Origin: an uncultured Oscillospiraceae bacterium
GTDB lineage: Bacteria; Bacillota; Clostridia; Oscillospirales; Oscillospiraceae
Assembly: GCA_934636045.1 (NCBI GenBank)
Contig: CAKTZP010000105.1
Coordinates: forward strand, 1-7,684
Length of the DNA: 7,684 bases
Direction of reading: 5' to 3'
Shown: positions 1 to 6,282 of the stretch, piece after piece
Numbering within the stretch: position 1 is the first letter of the stretch
How the letters are laid out: the number at the start of each line of letters is the position of its first letter
The notes under the pieces: model-generated
Seen by the model: only the letters and a program-made list of their open reading frames with translations
Database searches by the model: none
Told to the model about the DNA's origin: nothing
Translations under genes and position numbers: made by a program

Positions 1-873
1 GGGGGCGGCACCTACTGCACCCGTGAGCACGACAGCCTGAAAATCTCCAACGGCAAATGGTGCTGGTTTTCCCGTGGGATCGGCGGCTACTCGGCGCTGG
101 ACTATCTCATCAAGGTCAAAGAGATGCCCTTTACGCAGGCGGTCGAAACCATCATGGGAAATCTGTCGGCGGCACCGCCTGCCCTTGCCCCGGCTCCGAA
201 AACGCCGAAAGAAAAGGTGCTGCTTCTGCCGCAGGTCAATCGCAGCGCCACCCACGCCATCGAATACCTTCACCGCAGAGGCATCGACGATGAACTGATC
301 GACTTCTGCATCCGGACCGGCCGCCTTTATGAGAGCTATCCCTATCACAATGTTGTTTTCGTGGGCATGGATGCTGACGGCAAGCCCCGCTACGCCAACC
401 AGCGGGGGATCGGCTCGGACTTCATCGGGGACGCCAACGGCAGCGACAAGCACTATTCCTTTGGAATCCCTGCGGCGGCCGCAAGCGACACGCTCCACCT
501 GTTTGAGTCGGCGGTGGATCTGCTGTCCTACGGGACGCTGCAAAAGCTGGACGGCAAGGACTGGCGCAGCGAAAACCTGCTCTCCCTTGCCGGGGTCTAC
601 AAGCCAAAGTCGAACATCGAGGAAAGCAGCCTGCCCGCCGCACTGGTGCGGTATCTTGCCGAGCATCCCCATATCCGCCGTGTGGTGCTGCGGCTCGACA
701 ATGATGCTACGGGGCGAACCGCCGCCGAAACCATCAAGACCCTGCTGCCGGGGAAGTATGCGGTCACGGTGGACATCCAGCCGCCCCCGCAGGGCAAGGA
801 CTACAACGACTGCCTGTGCCTGCGGCTGGGCCTGCCCATTACCAAACGAAACGGACGAAACAAAGAACGATGA
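1..873 (+). CDS. DUF3991 and TOPRIM domain protein, 3' part (5' end outside window)
   Basis: The frame is open from base 1, so the start lies upstream; 290 residues are visible. The first ~40 residues (REHDSLKISNGKW, then WFSRGIGGYSALDYLIK) are typical of the DUF3991 region, which resembles the zinc-finger end of DnaG-type primases. A TOPRIM-like domain follows: the conserved Glu lies in FESAVDLLSY (Glu codon at 505-507), the Asp pair in LDNDATGR (697-705), and a KDYND motif at 796-810. TOPRIM folds bind Mg2+ in primases and topoisomerases. These proteins are common in Clostridial ICEs, and a role in element DNA processing or replication is inferred, not shown. The gene ends 15 nt before the DUF3846 gene, whose ribosome binding site overlaps this stop codon, so the two are probably co-transcribed. 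Internal ATGs such as 124 are not the start, because family sequence continues upstream of them. Confidence 0.85.
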   Translation, partial: GGGTYCTREHDSLKISNGKWCWFSRGIGGYSALDYLIKVKEMPFTQAVETIMGNLSAAPPALAPAPKTPKEKVLLLPQVNRSATHAIEYLHRRGIDDELIDFCIRTGRLYESYPYHNVVFVGMDADGKPRYANQRGIGSDFIGDANGSDKHYSFGIPAAAASDTLHLFESAVDLLSYGTLQKLDGKDWRSENLLSLAGVYKPKSNIEESSLPAALVRYLAEHPHIRRVVLRLDNDATGRTAAETIKTLLPGKYAVTVDIQPPPQGKDYNDCLCLRLGLPITKRNGRNKER

Positions 874-888
874 AAGGAGCGCTGAATA

Positions 889-1290
889 ATGAACGAGGAA
901 AAGAAAATCAAGGTGGTACTGCTGGAGCCGGGCAAGCTCGCCCGCGCGGCCGAGATCGACGCGTCCCTTGCGGGAATGCAGAAGGTGGTGGACGGCCTGA
1001 TCGAGCCGTTCTATCCCTTTGCGGAGCGGGTCTGCATTGTCTGCAATGAAGAAGGCAAGATCAACGGGATGCGCCCGAACCGCAGCGTGAAGGATGACAG
1101 GGGCGTGATGGTGGATTTCATCTTCGGCCCCGCCTTCGTCTGCGACTGCCGGGGCGCACGGCTGGGCAGCCTCTCCGACGAGCAGATCGACCGCTACACC
1201 AAGATGTTCCGCTATCCGGAACACCTTGTGCGGCTGAACAAAACACTGCTCGGCATCCCGTACCACCCGCAGCGGGAGCGGGAACGGTGA
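889..1290 (+). CDS. DUF3846 domain-containing protein
   Basis: 133 residues. AAAGGAG at 873-879 lies 9 nt before the ATG, which fixes the start. The N-terminus (KKIKVVLLEPGKLARAAEI) followed by a predicted compact alpha/beta region (LIEPFYPF, VCIVCNEEGKINGMRPNRS, then DFIFGPAFVCDC) matches the DUF3846 pattern seen in phage and ICE accessory genes; the NEEGK-x-NGMRPNR stretch is its most recognisable part. Three Cys are clustered in the middle (VCIVC) and at CDC, but there is no clear zinc-site spacing. No signal peptide or membrane segment is visible, so it is likely cytoplasmic. The biochemical function is unknown. It sits between the TOPRIM protein and the candidate oriT. Its last codons and stop form one arm of an inverted repeat (1280-1312). 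Confidence 0.8.
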   Translation: MNEEKKIKVVLLEPGKLARAAEIDASLAGMQKVVDGLIEPFYPFAERVCIVCNEEGKINGMRPNRSVKDDRGVMVDFIFGPAFVCDCRGARLGSLSDEQIDRYTKMFRYPEHLVRLNKTLLGIPYHPQRERER

Positions 1291-1312
1291 TGCGGTTTGC
1301 CTTGCCGTTCCC
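1280..1312. repeat. 8-bp perfect inverted repeat across the DUF3846 stop codon
   Basis: GGGAACGG (1280-1287) pairs perfectly with CCGTTCCC (1305-1312) across a 17-nt spacer that contains the TGA stop of the DUF3846 gene. No T-run follows, so it is not a standard intrinsic terminator. It marks the left edge of the inverted-repeat cluster upstream of mobC and could be a protein-binding site of the relaxosome or simply an RNA hairpin at the end of the message. Confidence 0.5.
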
Positions 1313-1360
1313 AATGTGCGGCAGCAGGACGTGTGGAGATGTTTTATCCCAGCAAGCAAC

Positions 1361-1380
1361 GCCGTTTGGGGACAAACGGC
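1361..1380. repeat. Inverted repeat, 8-bp stem with 4-nt loop (oriT candidate)
   Basis: GCCGTTTG (1361-1368) and CAAACGGC (1373-1380) are perfect reverse complements separated by GGGA. A short-loop perfect hairpin of this kind is the commonest relaxase recognition structure next to a nic site. It has no T-run and is not followed by a gene start, so a terminator role is unlikely. Confidence 0.65.
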
Positions 1381-1386
1381 AGCCGG

Positions 1387-1403
1387 ACAGGGGCAGCCCC
1401 TGT
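1387..1403. repeat. Near-continuous palindrome ACAGGGGC-A-GCCCCTGT
   Basis: Two perfect 8-nt arms (1387-1394 and 1396-1403) are separated by one base. As a single strand it would form a very GC-rich stem with a minimal loop; as duplex DNA it would suit a dimeric DNA-binding protein such as a ribbon-helix-helix accessory factor. It lies 6 nt after the previous hairpin and 50 nt before the mobC start. Confidence 0.65.
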
Positions 1404-1412
1404 AACCCCGAA

Positions 1413-1427
1413 GCCGCCACGGGCGGC
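1413..1427. repeat. Inverted repeat GCCGCC-ACG-GGCGGC
   Basis: Perfect 6-bp stem with a 3-nt loop, third in the tandem series 1361-1427. It ends about 25 nt before the mobC ATG. Taken alone, a 6-bp GC repeat could occur by chance in DNA this GC-rich; its weight comes from the cluster. Confidence 0.45.
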
Positions 1428-1452
1428 GATATTGATATGGAGAGGACGGAAC

Positions 1453-1782
1453 ATGACCAAACGAAGCATTGAGATCAAGGTGCGGCTAAGCCGCAAGGAG
1501 GCGGAAAATCTGAACAAACAGGTGAAGAAATGCCGCCTCTCCCGCGAGGCCTATCTCCGCCATCTGATTGCTGGAGCAGTGCCGCGCGAGGCCCCGCCGC
1601 CGGAATATTTTGCCTTTCTGTGGGAGCTGCACGAGGTGGGGCACAGCCTTAACCAGATCGCCCGGAACGCCCAAGCGCTGAACGCCGTGGATGCAAAGCG
1701 CTATGACGAGGACAGCAAGCGGCTGGACAAGCTCATCCGGGAAATCACGGCGGCGGTCGTGCTTCCGGCGAAGCGGGGGTGA
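1453..1782 (+). CDS. mobC: MobC-family relaxosome accessory protein
   Basis: 109 residues. The ATG at 1453 is preceded by GGAGAGGACGG, and family similarity begins there. The same frame is open further upstream (ATG at 1297), but that stretch is the inverted-repeat region and translates to low-complexity basic sequence. Residues 5-40 (IEIKVRLSRKEAENLNKQV, then LSREAYLRHLI) look like a ribbon-helix-helix DNA-binding fold. Residues 58-78 (ELHEVGHSLNQIARNAQ) carry the MobC signature, a helix with VGxxLNQIAR. MobC proteins bind oriT and help the relaxase melt and nick the strand. The gene ends 4 nt before the relaxase ATG, so the two are likely translationally coupled. MobC may also repress its own operon by binding near 1361-1427; this is inference. 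Confidence 0.9.
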   Translation: MTKRSIEIKVRLSRKEAENLNKQVKKCRLSREAYLRHLIAGAVPREAPPPEYFAFLWELHEVGHSLNQIARNAQALNAVDAKRYDEDSKRLDKLIREITAAVVLPAKRG

Positions 1783-1786
1783 GGCG

Positions 1787-3223
1787 ATGGCGGTTACCTC
1801 CATCTGGGCGGTCAAGGGGTGGCTTGGCAAGGTGGTGCTGTACATCGAAAACCCGGACAAGACGGAAAATCCGCGATGTTATCCGCCAAAGGATGGGACC
1901 GACGCGCAGGCGCAGAACCTGTCAGACGTCATCGGTTACGCCGCCCGTGCGGAGAAAACAACGATCACACCGGACGATGAGAGCGCGGGCTTGGTGCGGC
2001 AGTTTGTCAGCGGGGTCAACTGCCTGCCGTCCACGGCGCGGGATGAAATGCTGGCAGTAAAAAAGCGGTTCGGCAAGGAGGACGGCGTGATCGCCTACCA
2101 CGGGTATCAGTCCTTCGCCCCCGGCGAGGCCACGCCGGAGCTGGCGCATGAAATCGGAGTGAAGCTGGCGCGGCAGCTCTGGGGCGAACGGTATCAGGTG
2201 CTGGTGGCGACGCATCTGGATAAGGCGAACCACCTGCATAGCCACTTCGTGGTGAACAGCGTGTCCTTTGTGGACGGCATCAAATACCACCGCACCCGAA
2301 AGGACTACCACGATATGCAAACGGTTTCCGATGAGCTTTGCCGGGAATACGGACTGTCAGTGATCGAGCAACCGCAGCAAGGCCGGGGCAAGCAATACGG
2401 CGAATGGCGTGCCGAGCAGGAACAGCGCCCCACTTGGCGTGGGCTGATCCGCAGCGAGATCGACGAGCTGCTCCGGCAGAGCGTCACAGAAAGGCAGTTT
2501 TACGATCTGCTCCGCCAAAAGGGCTATGAGGTGAAATTCGGCAAGGACATTTCCGTACGTCCGCCCGGAAAGGAACGATTCGTCCGTCTGGCGCGGAACT
2601 TTGGAGAGGCTTACACCGCTGAGGCCATCCGGCAGCGCATTTTGCACCAGCCCCTGCCGCAGCCGATGCGAGAAAACGCGCCCCAAAAGCCAACAAAAAT
2701 CTACCGCGTTCATAGTGGCTGGAGAAGGACGGGCAAAGTGACCGGCTTTCGTGCACTGTATTTCTATTACTGCTACAAGCTCGGTATTTTCTCCAAAGAC
2801 CGTCCGCAAAACCGGGCGCGGCTCCATTTCCTGCTGCGGGAAGATCTGCTCAAACTGAATCATATCGCACAGGAAGTACAGCTGCTCGCAAGGCATCGGA
2901 TTGATACCGCCGGGCAGCTTGCTTTGTATAAAGAGAAACAGGAGGTGAACATCCGCGCGTTATCCGCCGAACGCCGGGCGCTGCAAAATGCGCTGCGCAC
3001 AAAGGTAGTCCGGGACAGCCCGGAGCAGGCCGACGCACATCGGGCGCAGCTCCGGGAGCTATCCGAAAGGCTCAAAGCGCTGCGCCGGGAGGTGCGTCTG
3101 TGCGACGACATTGCCGCGCGCTCCGGAGGCATGGCGGAGAAACTGAAAGCTGTCCGGGAGGACGCACAAAAACAACGACAAAAGGAGGAACAACAGCATG
3201 AACACTTCCGGCGACGCGGCTGA
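1787..3223 (+). CDS. Relaxase / mobilisation nuclease (MOBP-type, Tn1549-like)
   Basis: 478 residues. It nicks oriT and stays covalently bound to the transferred strand. The ATG at 1787, 4 nt after the mobC stop and behind a purine-rich GGGGGTGAGG, is chosen because family similarity (MAVTSIWAVKGWLGKVVLYIENPDKT) begins there; an upstream in-frame ATG at 1691 lies inside mobC. Tyr19 in LYIENPDKT is the probable catalytic tyrosine. The metal-binding histidine motif is at 143-153: H143-x-D145, then H149-L-H151-S-H153 followed by FVVNSVSF. Residues 165-205 (YHRTRKDYHDMQTVSDELCREYGLSVI) are the usual continuation of the nuclease domain. The C-terminal ~110 residues are Glu/Arg/Leu-rich and likely coiled-coil, possibly for contacts with PcfB or VirD4. 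The last 26 nt overlap pcfB, and the pcfB ribosome binding site lies inside this gene. Confidence 0.93.
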   Translation: MAVTSIWAVKGWLGKVVLYIENPDKTENPRCYPPKDGTDAQAQNLSDVIGYAARAEKTTITPDDESAGLVRQFVSGVNCLPSTARDEMLAVKKRFGKEDGVIAYHGYQSFAPGEATPELAHEIGVKLARQLWGERYQVLVATHLDKANHLHSHFVVNSVSFVDGIKYHRTRKDYHDMQTVSDELCREYGLSVIEQPQQGRGKQYGEWRAEQEQRPTWRGLIRSEIDELLRQSVTERQFYDLLRQKGYEVKFGKDISVRPPGKERFVRLARNFGEAYTAEAIRQRILHQPLPQPMRENAPQKPTKIYRVHSGWRRTGKVTGFRALYFYYCYKLGIFSKDRPQNRARLHFLLREDLLKLNHIAQEVQLLARHRIDTAGQLALYKEKQEVNIRALSAERRALQNALRTKVVRDSPEQADAHRAQLRELSERLKALRREVRLCDDIAARSGGMAEKLKAVREDAQKQRQKEEQQHEHFRRRG

Positions 3224-3857
3224 ACAGGTCGTCCGGCTCGGCTTGGAGAGCGCGGAGGTCGCGGCAAAGGTCACCGGCAGCGCGGCGAAAGAAGTGGCGG
3301 CGCTTCTGCTTGCGGCACTGAAAAACCGGGACAAAAGCAAAATCAAAGGCCGCCAACGGCTCACCGCGATGCTGCGCAGCGGCAAGGAGCTGACCATTTT
3401 CACCGTCAAAAATCAGGACATGGCCCGCTTTGTGGCCGATGCCAAGCGCTACGGCGTGGTCTACTGCGTCCTGCGGGAGGCGAAGGACAACCCGCACGGC
3501 GTCAGCGAGATCATGGTACGCGCCGAAGATGCCGCCAAGATCAACCGCATTGTGGAGCACCTCCAAATTGCCACCGTATCGGAACCCGAACAGGAGGCAG
3601 CACCGGAAAACCCCACGGCGGCGAGGACGGAGAAATCCCGTCCGTCCGCGCCTTCCTCAGAACGCAAAGGGACCTCCGCCGCGGGTACTGCGAAAGGTGA
3701 CCGCCCCTCCGTCCGCGAGGCGCTGAAGGAGATTCGCCACGAGCAGCAGGAGGCGGAGCGGCACCAACCGGCCGATCGCAGCAAGAACACAAGACAGCAG
3801 ACCGAACACCGACAGACCCCGCCGAAAAAGCGGGGCAAGAAACGAAAGGAGCGATGA
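3198..3857 (+). CDS. pcfB: PcfB family protein (DUF3801)
   Basis: 219 residues. The strong AAAGGAGGAA at 3181-3190 lies 7 nt before the ATG, inside the 3' end of the relaxase gene in another frame (26-nt overlap). Residues 1-125 are the DUF3801/PcfB domain: an amphipathic helical start (EQVVRLGLESAEVAAKV), then AALLLAALKNRDKSKIKGRQRLTAM, then a beta/alpha part (ELTIFTVKNQDMARFVADAKRYGVVYCVL). The rest (~130-219) is Pro/Glu/Arg-rich, looks disordered, and ends in a very basic KKRGKKRKER tail that could bind DNA or acidic partner surfaces. In the enterococcal pCF10 system PcfB works with the relaxase as an adaptor for the coupling protein PcfC; the same job is inferred here from homology and from its place between relaxase and virD4. 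A small GC stem (3817-3822 with 3830-3835) lies near the 3' end. Confidence 0.88.
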   Translation: MNTSGDAAEQVVRLGLESAEVAAKVTGSAAKEVAALLLAALKNRDKSKIKGRQRLTAMLRSGKELTIFTVKNQDMARFVADAKRYGVVYCVLREAKDNPHGVSEIMVRAEDAAKINRIVEHLQIATVSEPEQEAAPENPTAARTEKSRPSAPSSERKGTSAAGTAKGDRPSVREALKEIRHEQQEAERHQPADRSKNTRQQTEHRQTPPKKRGKKRKER

Positions 3858-3892
3858 GCCGTGAGCAAACAGAGGGACGCGCGGCGCGATGA
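3854..3892 (+). CDS. Possible 12-codon bridging micro-ORF between pcfB and virD4
   Basis: Reads MSREQTEGRAAR and stops. Its ATG overlaps the pcfB stop as ATGA (3854-3857), and its TGA overlaps the virD4 start as ATGA (3889-3892), so a ribosome could pass from pcfB to virD4 by two termination-reinitiation steps. A rival reading starts at GTG 3861, 9 nt after AAAGGAG (3845-3851), encodes VSKQRDARRDE and ends at TAA 3894-3896, also overlapping the virD4 start. Either would couple virD4 translation to upstream ribosomes. The peptide itself resembles nothing I know and probably matters only as a coupling device; it may also be chance. Confidence 0.25.
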   Translation: MSREQTEGRAAR

Positions 3893-5778
3893 GTAAGAAG
3901 AAATGGCCGTGGTATGCGGCGGGACTGATTTTGCCGCTGTGGCTGGGGCTGCGGATGGCCCCGGCGGCGCGCGGCGGGCTTCCCGAACTTCTGCGGCAGT
4001 TCCCCGCGGCAATGAATGCGCCGCTTTCTATTAAATGGTGCGAGGACAGCCTGAAAACTGTCCTCGTTTTCATTGCCCTGTACGCCATGGGAATCGGGGT
4101 CTATCGTTCCACCCGCCGTCATTACCGGCGCGGCGAGGAACACGGTTCTGCCAAATGGGGCGATGCAGAAACCGTGAACCGAAAGTACCGGGCGCGCCCG
4201 CCAAAGCCGAACAAGGTGTTCACGCAGCATATTCGCATGGGGCTGAACGGCCGCAAGCACAAGCGCAACCTGAATACCGTTATCATCGGCGGCAGCGGCG
4301 CAGGCAAGACCCGTTCGTATGCGAAGCCCTGTCTGTACGAGGCTTGCCTGTCGCCGCAGGGTTCGTCCTTTGTCTGCCTCGACCCGAAAGGTGAGTTGCT
4401 GCGCGATTCCGGCCGGCTGTTGGAGGAATCCGGATATGAGATCCGGGTGCTGGATCTGCTGCACATGGAGAAAAGTCACTGCTATAACCCCTTCGTCTAT
4501 CTGACCGATGACAACGAGGTGCAGATGCTGGTGACGAATCTGTTCAAGGCGACCACACCCAAGGGCAGCCAGACCAATGACCTGTTCTGGGATACGACTG
4601 CAGCCATGTTGCTGTCGGCGCTGGTCTACTATCTCTACCACGAAGCGCCGCCCGATGAGCAAAACTTCCCGATGGTCATGGAAATGCTGCGCGCCGGTGA
4701 GGTGCGGGAGGAGGATGATTCCTACCAGTCGCCGCTGGATGTGCTGTTTGAGCGGCTGGAAATGCGCGACCCGGAGCATATCGCTGTCAAGTATTATAAG
4801 GACTATCACTCCGGCAGCGCCAAAACGCTGAAAAGCATTCAGATCACGCTGGCGGCAAGGCTCGAAAAATTCAATCTCTCGTCTGTGGCGGCGCTGACCG
4901 CCACGGACGAACTGAATTTGCAGGATATGGGCGAAAAGCGTGTGGCACTGTTTGCGCTGATCTCGGACAGTGATACGAGTTTCAACTTTTTAGTATCCGT
5001 TTTGTATCAGCAGCTCTTTCAGCAGCTTTTTGACAGCGCCGACCACAAGCATGGCGGCAGCCTGCCCGTTCCCGTACACTTTCTCATGGATGAGTTCGCG
5101 AACATCTCACTGCCGGAGGATTTTGACAAAAAGCTATCCACCATGCGTTCCCGCAATGTATTCGTTTCCATCATCCTACAAAACATTGCACAGTTAAAGG
5201 CGCTGTTTGAAAAGCAGTGGGAGAGCATTTTGGGCAACTGCGATGAACTGTTATACCTCGGCGGCAACGAACAGGGGTCACACAAGTACATCTCGGAACT
5301 GCTCGGCAAGGCCACGATCGACACGAACACCTACGGAAGATCGTCCGGACGAAACGGCAATTACAGCACGAATGATCAGATCACCGGGCGCGAATTGATG
5401 ACACCGGACGAGGTGCGGATGCTGGACAACGGCAAGGCGCTGCTGTTCATTCGCGGCGAATTGCCGGTCTGCGACGACAAATTTGACATCATGACCCATC
5501 CGCTGGTGTCGCATACTCCGGACGGCGGCGCACTGCCCTATCTCCACGGCGGTACCGAACACGCCGTCGCTGCACTACGACTGTCCGACCGGCTTCCGCC
5601 GCCGGACACCACGGCAGAACCGACGGAAAACGAACCCCAATACGAACTCCTTTCCAACGAGGAGTTGGAGGCAATTTATGAACAGGAGGAATCTCACAAT
5701 GAAGCATTTGAACAATACCAAGAGTACAAGCCCGCGGCCGCTGGGCAAAAAGGGCAGAATTTTTCTGGCGGTGTATAG
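3889..5778 (+). CDS. virD4: VirD4/TraG-type conjugative coupling ATPase
   Basis: 629 residues. Type IV coupling protein: an inner-membrane ATPase that delivers the relaxase-DNA complex to the secretion channel. Two N-terminal membrane segments are visible (~9-22 and ~55-71), then the cytoplasmic P-loop domain. Walker A is GGSGAGKT at 134-141; FVCLDPKGELL at 161-171 is the usual conserved strand of this family; Walker B is VHFLMDEF at 396-403 (Asp401, Glu402); SIILQNIAQL at 427-436 is the sensor-like Gln motif. No frame-compatible start exists upstream, because an in-frame TGA lies at 3862-3864. The ribosome binding site is weak (GAGGGA at 3872-3877, 11 nt away), which fits translational coupling to the preceding reading frames. 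The acidic C-terminal tail ends in an 80-nt out-of-frame overlap with the next gene. Length is normal for Tn1549-type elements. Confidence 0.95.
   Translation: MSKKKWPWYAAGLILPLWLGLRMAPAARGGLPELLRQFPAAMNAPLSIKWCEDSLKTVLVFIALYAMGIGVYRSTRRHYRRGEEHGSAKWGDAETVNRKYRARPPKPNKVFTQHIRMGLNGRKHKRNLNTVIIGGSGAGKTRSYAKPCLYEACLSPQGSSFVCLDPKGELLRDSGRLLEESGYEIRVLDLLHMEKSHCYNPFVYLTDDNEVQMLVTNLFKATTPKGSQTNDLFWDTTAAMLLSALVYYLYHEAPPDEQNFPMVMEMLRAGEVREEDDSYQSPLDVLFERLEMRDPEHIAVKYYKDYHSGSAKTLKSIQITLAARLEKFNLSSVAALTATDELNLQDMGEKRVALFALISDSDTSFNFLVSVLYQQLFQQLFDSADHKHGGSLPVPVHFLMDEFANISLPEDFDKKLSTMRSRNVFVSIILQNIAQLKALFEKQWESILGNCDELLYLGGNEQGSHKYISELLGKATIDTNTYGRSSGRNGNYSTNDQITGRELMTPDEVRMLDNGKALLFIRGELPVCDDKFDIMTHPLVSHTPDGGALPYLHGGTEHAVAALRLSDRLPPPDTTAEPTENEPQYELLSNEELEAIYEQEESHNEAFEQYQEYKPAAAGQKGQNFSGGV
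4041..4066 (+). other. Terminator-like hairpin inside virD4
   Basis: CGAGGACAG (4041-4049) pairs perfectly with CTGTCCTCG (4058-4066) around an 8-nt loop and is followed directly by TTTTC. The shape resembles a weak intrinsic terminator, but it lies at about codons 51-60 of virD4, at the start of the second membrane segment. The T-run is short, so efficient termination is doubtful. Confidence 0.3.
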
Positions 5779-6043
5779 CGCCGCCGTTCTGATTCTGTTT
5801 TGTATGCCAACGCCCGTCTTTGCGGCGGAGGGCGACCCGCTGGCGGTGATCGGCAACCTGTCCGACTTCATCTTCGGCGTGATTCGCGCGGTCGGACTGA
5901 TTCTGCTCGGCTGGGGCATCGTGCAGATCGGTCTGTCCTTTCAGAGTCACGACCCCAGCCAGCGCAGCAACGGCTTTCTCACCCTCGCCGGTGGCATCGT
6001 CGTGACCTTTGCCAAGGAAATCCTCAACCTGATTACGGGCTAA
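5699..6043 (+). CDS. Maff2 family membrane protein (VirB2/TrbC-like pilin candidate)
   Basis: 114 residues. AGGAGG at 5684-5689 lies 9 nt before the ATG at 5699, so this start is preferred to the in-frame ATG at 5678, which has no such site. Residues 13-24 are basic, 21-41 are hydrophobic (FLAVYSAAVLILFCMPTPVF) and an Ala-rich site (VFAAEG, ~41-44) suggests signal peptide cleavage. Two membrane segments follow (~49-79 and ~93-112) with a short polar loop (QSHDPSQRSNG) between them. This small secreted two-helix layout is that of VirB2/TrbC-type conjugative pilins, and position between virD4 and trbL supports a channel or pilin role, though the function of Maff2 proteins is inferred. The first 80 nt lie inside the 3' end of virD4 in another frame. 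Confidence 0.85.
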   Translation: MKHLNNTKSTSPRPLGKKGRIFLAVYSAAVLILFCMPTPVFAAEGDPLAVIGNLSDFIFGVIRAVGLILLGWGIVQIGLSFQSHDPSQRSNGFLTLAGGIVVTFAKEILNLITG

Positions 6044-6057
6044 CGGAGGAAACGGTC

Positions 6058-6273
6058 ATGGAAAAGTGTCAGTGCTATATCCACTCTCTGAAACAGGGAG
6101 AAACCCATGTGCTCGGCGAAGCGACGATCCTCAAACGCCTCGGGGACAACGACTACCTCGCCGAATACAACGGTGTGAAATGCCACGCGATCTTCAACCC
6201 CTTCGCTGGGCGCTATTTCGTAGACGATGTGCACGGTGTCATTCGCAGCACGCCCGGCCGGGATGCGCGATAA
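6058..6273 (+). CDS. Small conserved ICE protein of unknown function
   Basis: 71 residues. GGAGG at 6045-6049 lies 8 nt before the ATG, and the gap from the previous stop is only 14 nt; the frame stays open upstream but that part overlaps maff2 and is a shadow. The protein begins MEKCQCYIHSLKQGETHVLGE and continues with an alternating polar/hydrophobic pattern that suggests a small beta-rich fold (ATILKRLGDNDYLAEYNGVKCHAIFNPFAGRYFVDD). There are three Cys (C4, C6, C42), no signal peptide and no membrane segment. It resembles hypothetical proteins I associate with this slot of Clostridial ICEs; no function is known to me. Its place between pilin and TrbL genes suggests a cytoplasmic helper of channel assembly or a small regulator, as a guess. 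A 10-bp palindrome CCCGGCCGGG (6253-6262) lies at its 3' end. Confidence 0.75.
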   Translation: MEKCQCYIHSLKQGETHVLGEATILKRLGDNDYLAEYNGVKCHAIFNPFAGRYFVDDVHGVIRSTPGRDAR

Positions 6274-6282
6274 TAAAGCTTG

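Larger units (their letters stand above)
1291..1452. other. oriT: Candidate origin of transfer (oriT) region
   Basis: This 162-nt gap has no convincing gene and holds three further perfect inverted repeats in about 70 nt (1361-1380, 1387-1403, 1413-1427), plus the right arm of the 1280-1312 repeat. It lies directly upstream of mobC and the relaxase. Mobilisation systems usually place oriT next to these genes, and oriT regions are typically rich in inverted repeats bound by the relaxase and MobC. The assignment therefore rests on position and structure. I could not identify a nic site by homology. No good -35/-10 promoter is visible, though one driving mobC could also lie here. Confidence 0.5.

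Noticed and set aside
1118..1420. 100-codon - strand frame over the DUF3846 end and the inverted-repeat region
   Set aside because: Low-complexity Arg/Gly/Ala-rich translation with no recognisable domain; it overlaps a supported gene.
1297..1452. Upstream extension of mobC from ATG 1297
   Set aside because: The added residues come from the hairpin cluster, do not resemble MobC, and the start at 1453 has its own ribosome binding site.
1691..1786. Upstream extension of the relaxase from ATG 1691
   Set aside because: It lies inside mobC and reads as Ser/Arg-rich shadow sequence; relaxase similarity begins at 1787.
2357..2896. 179-codon - strand frame inside the relaxase gene
   Set aside because: Shadow of the relaxase; no family-like sequence and no neighbours on the same strand.
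3541..4809. 422-codon open frame on the - strand across pcfB and virD4
   Set aside because: It is antisense to two well-supported genes, has no recognisable domain, and long antisense frames are expected in GC-rich coding DNA.
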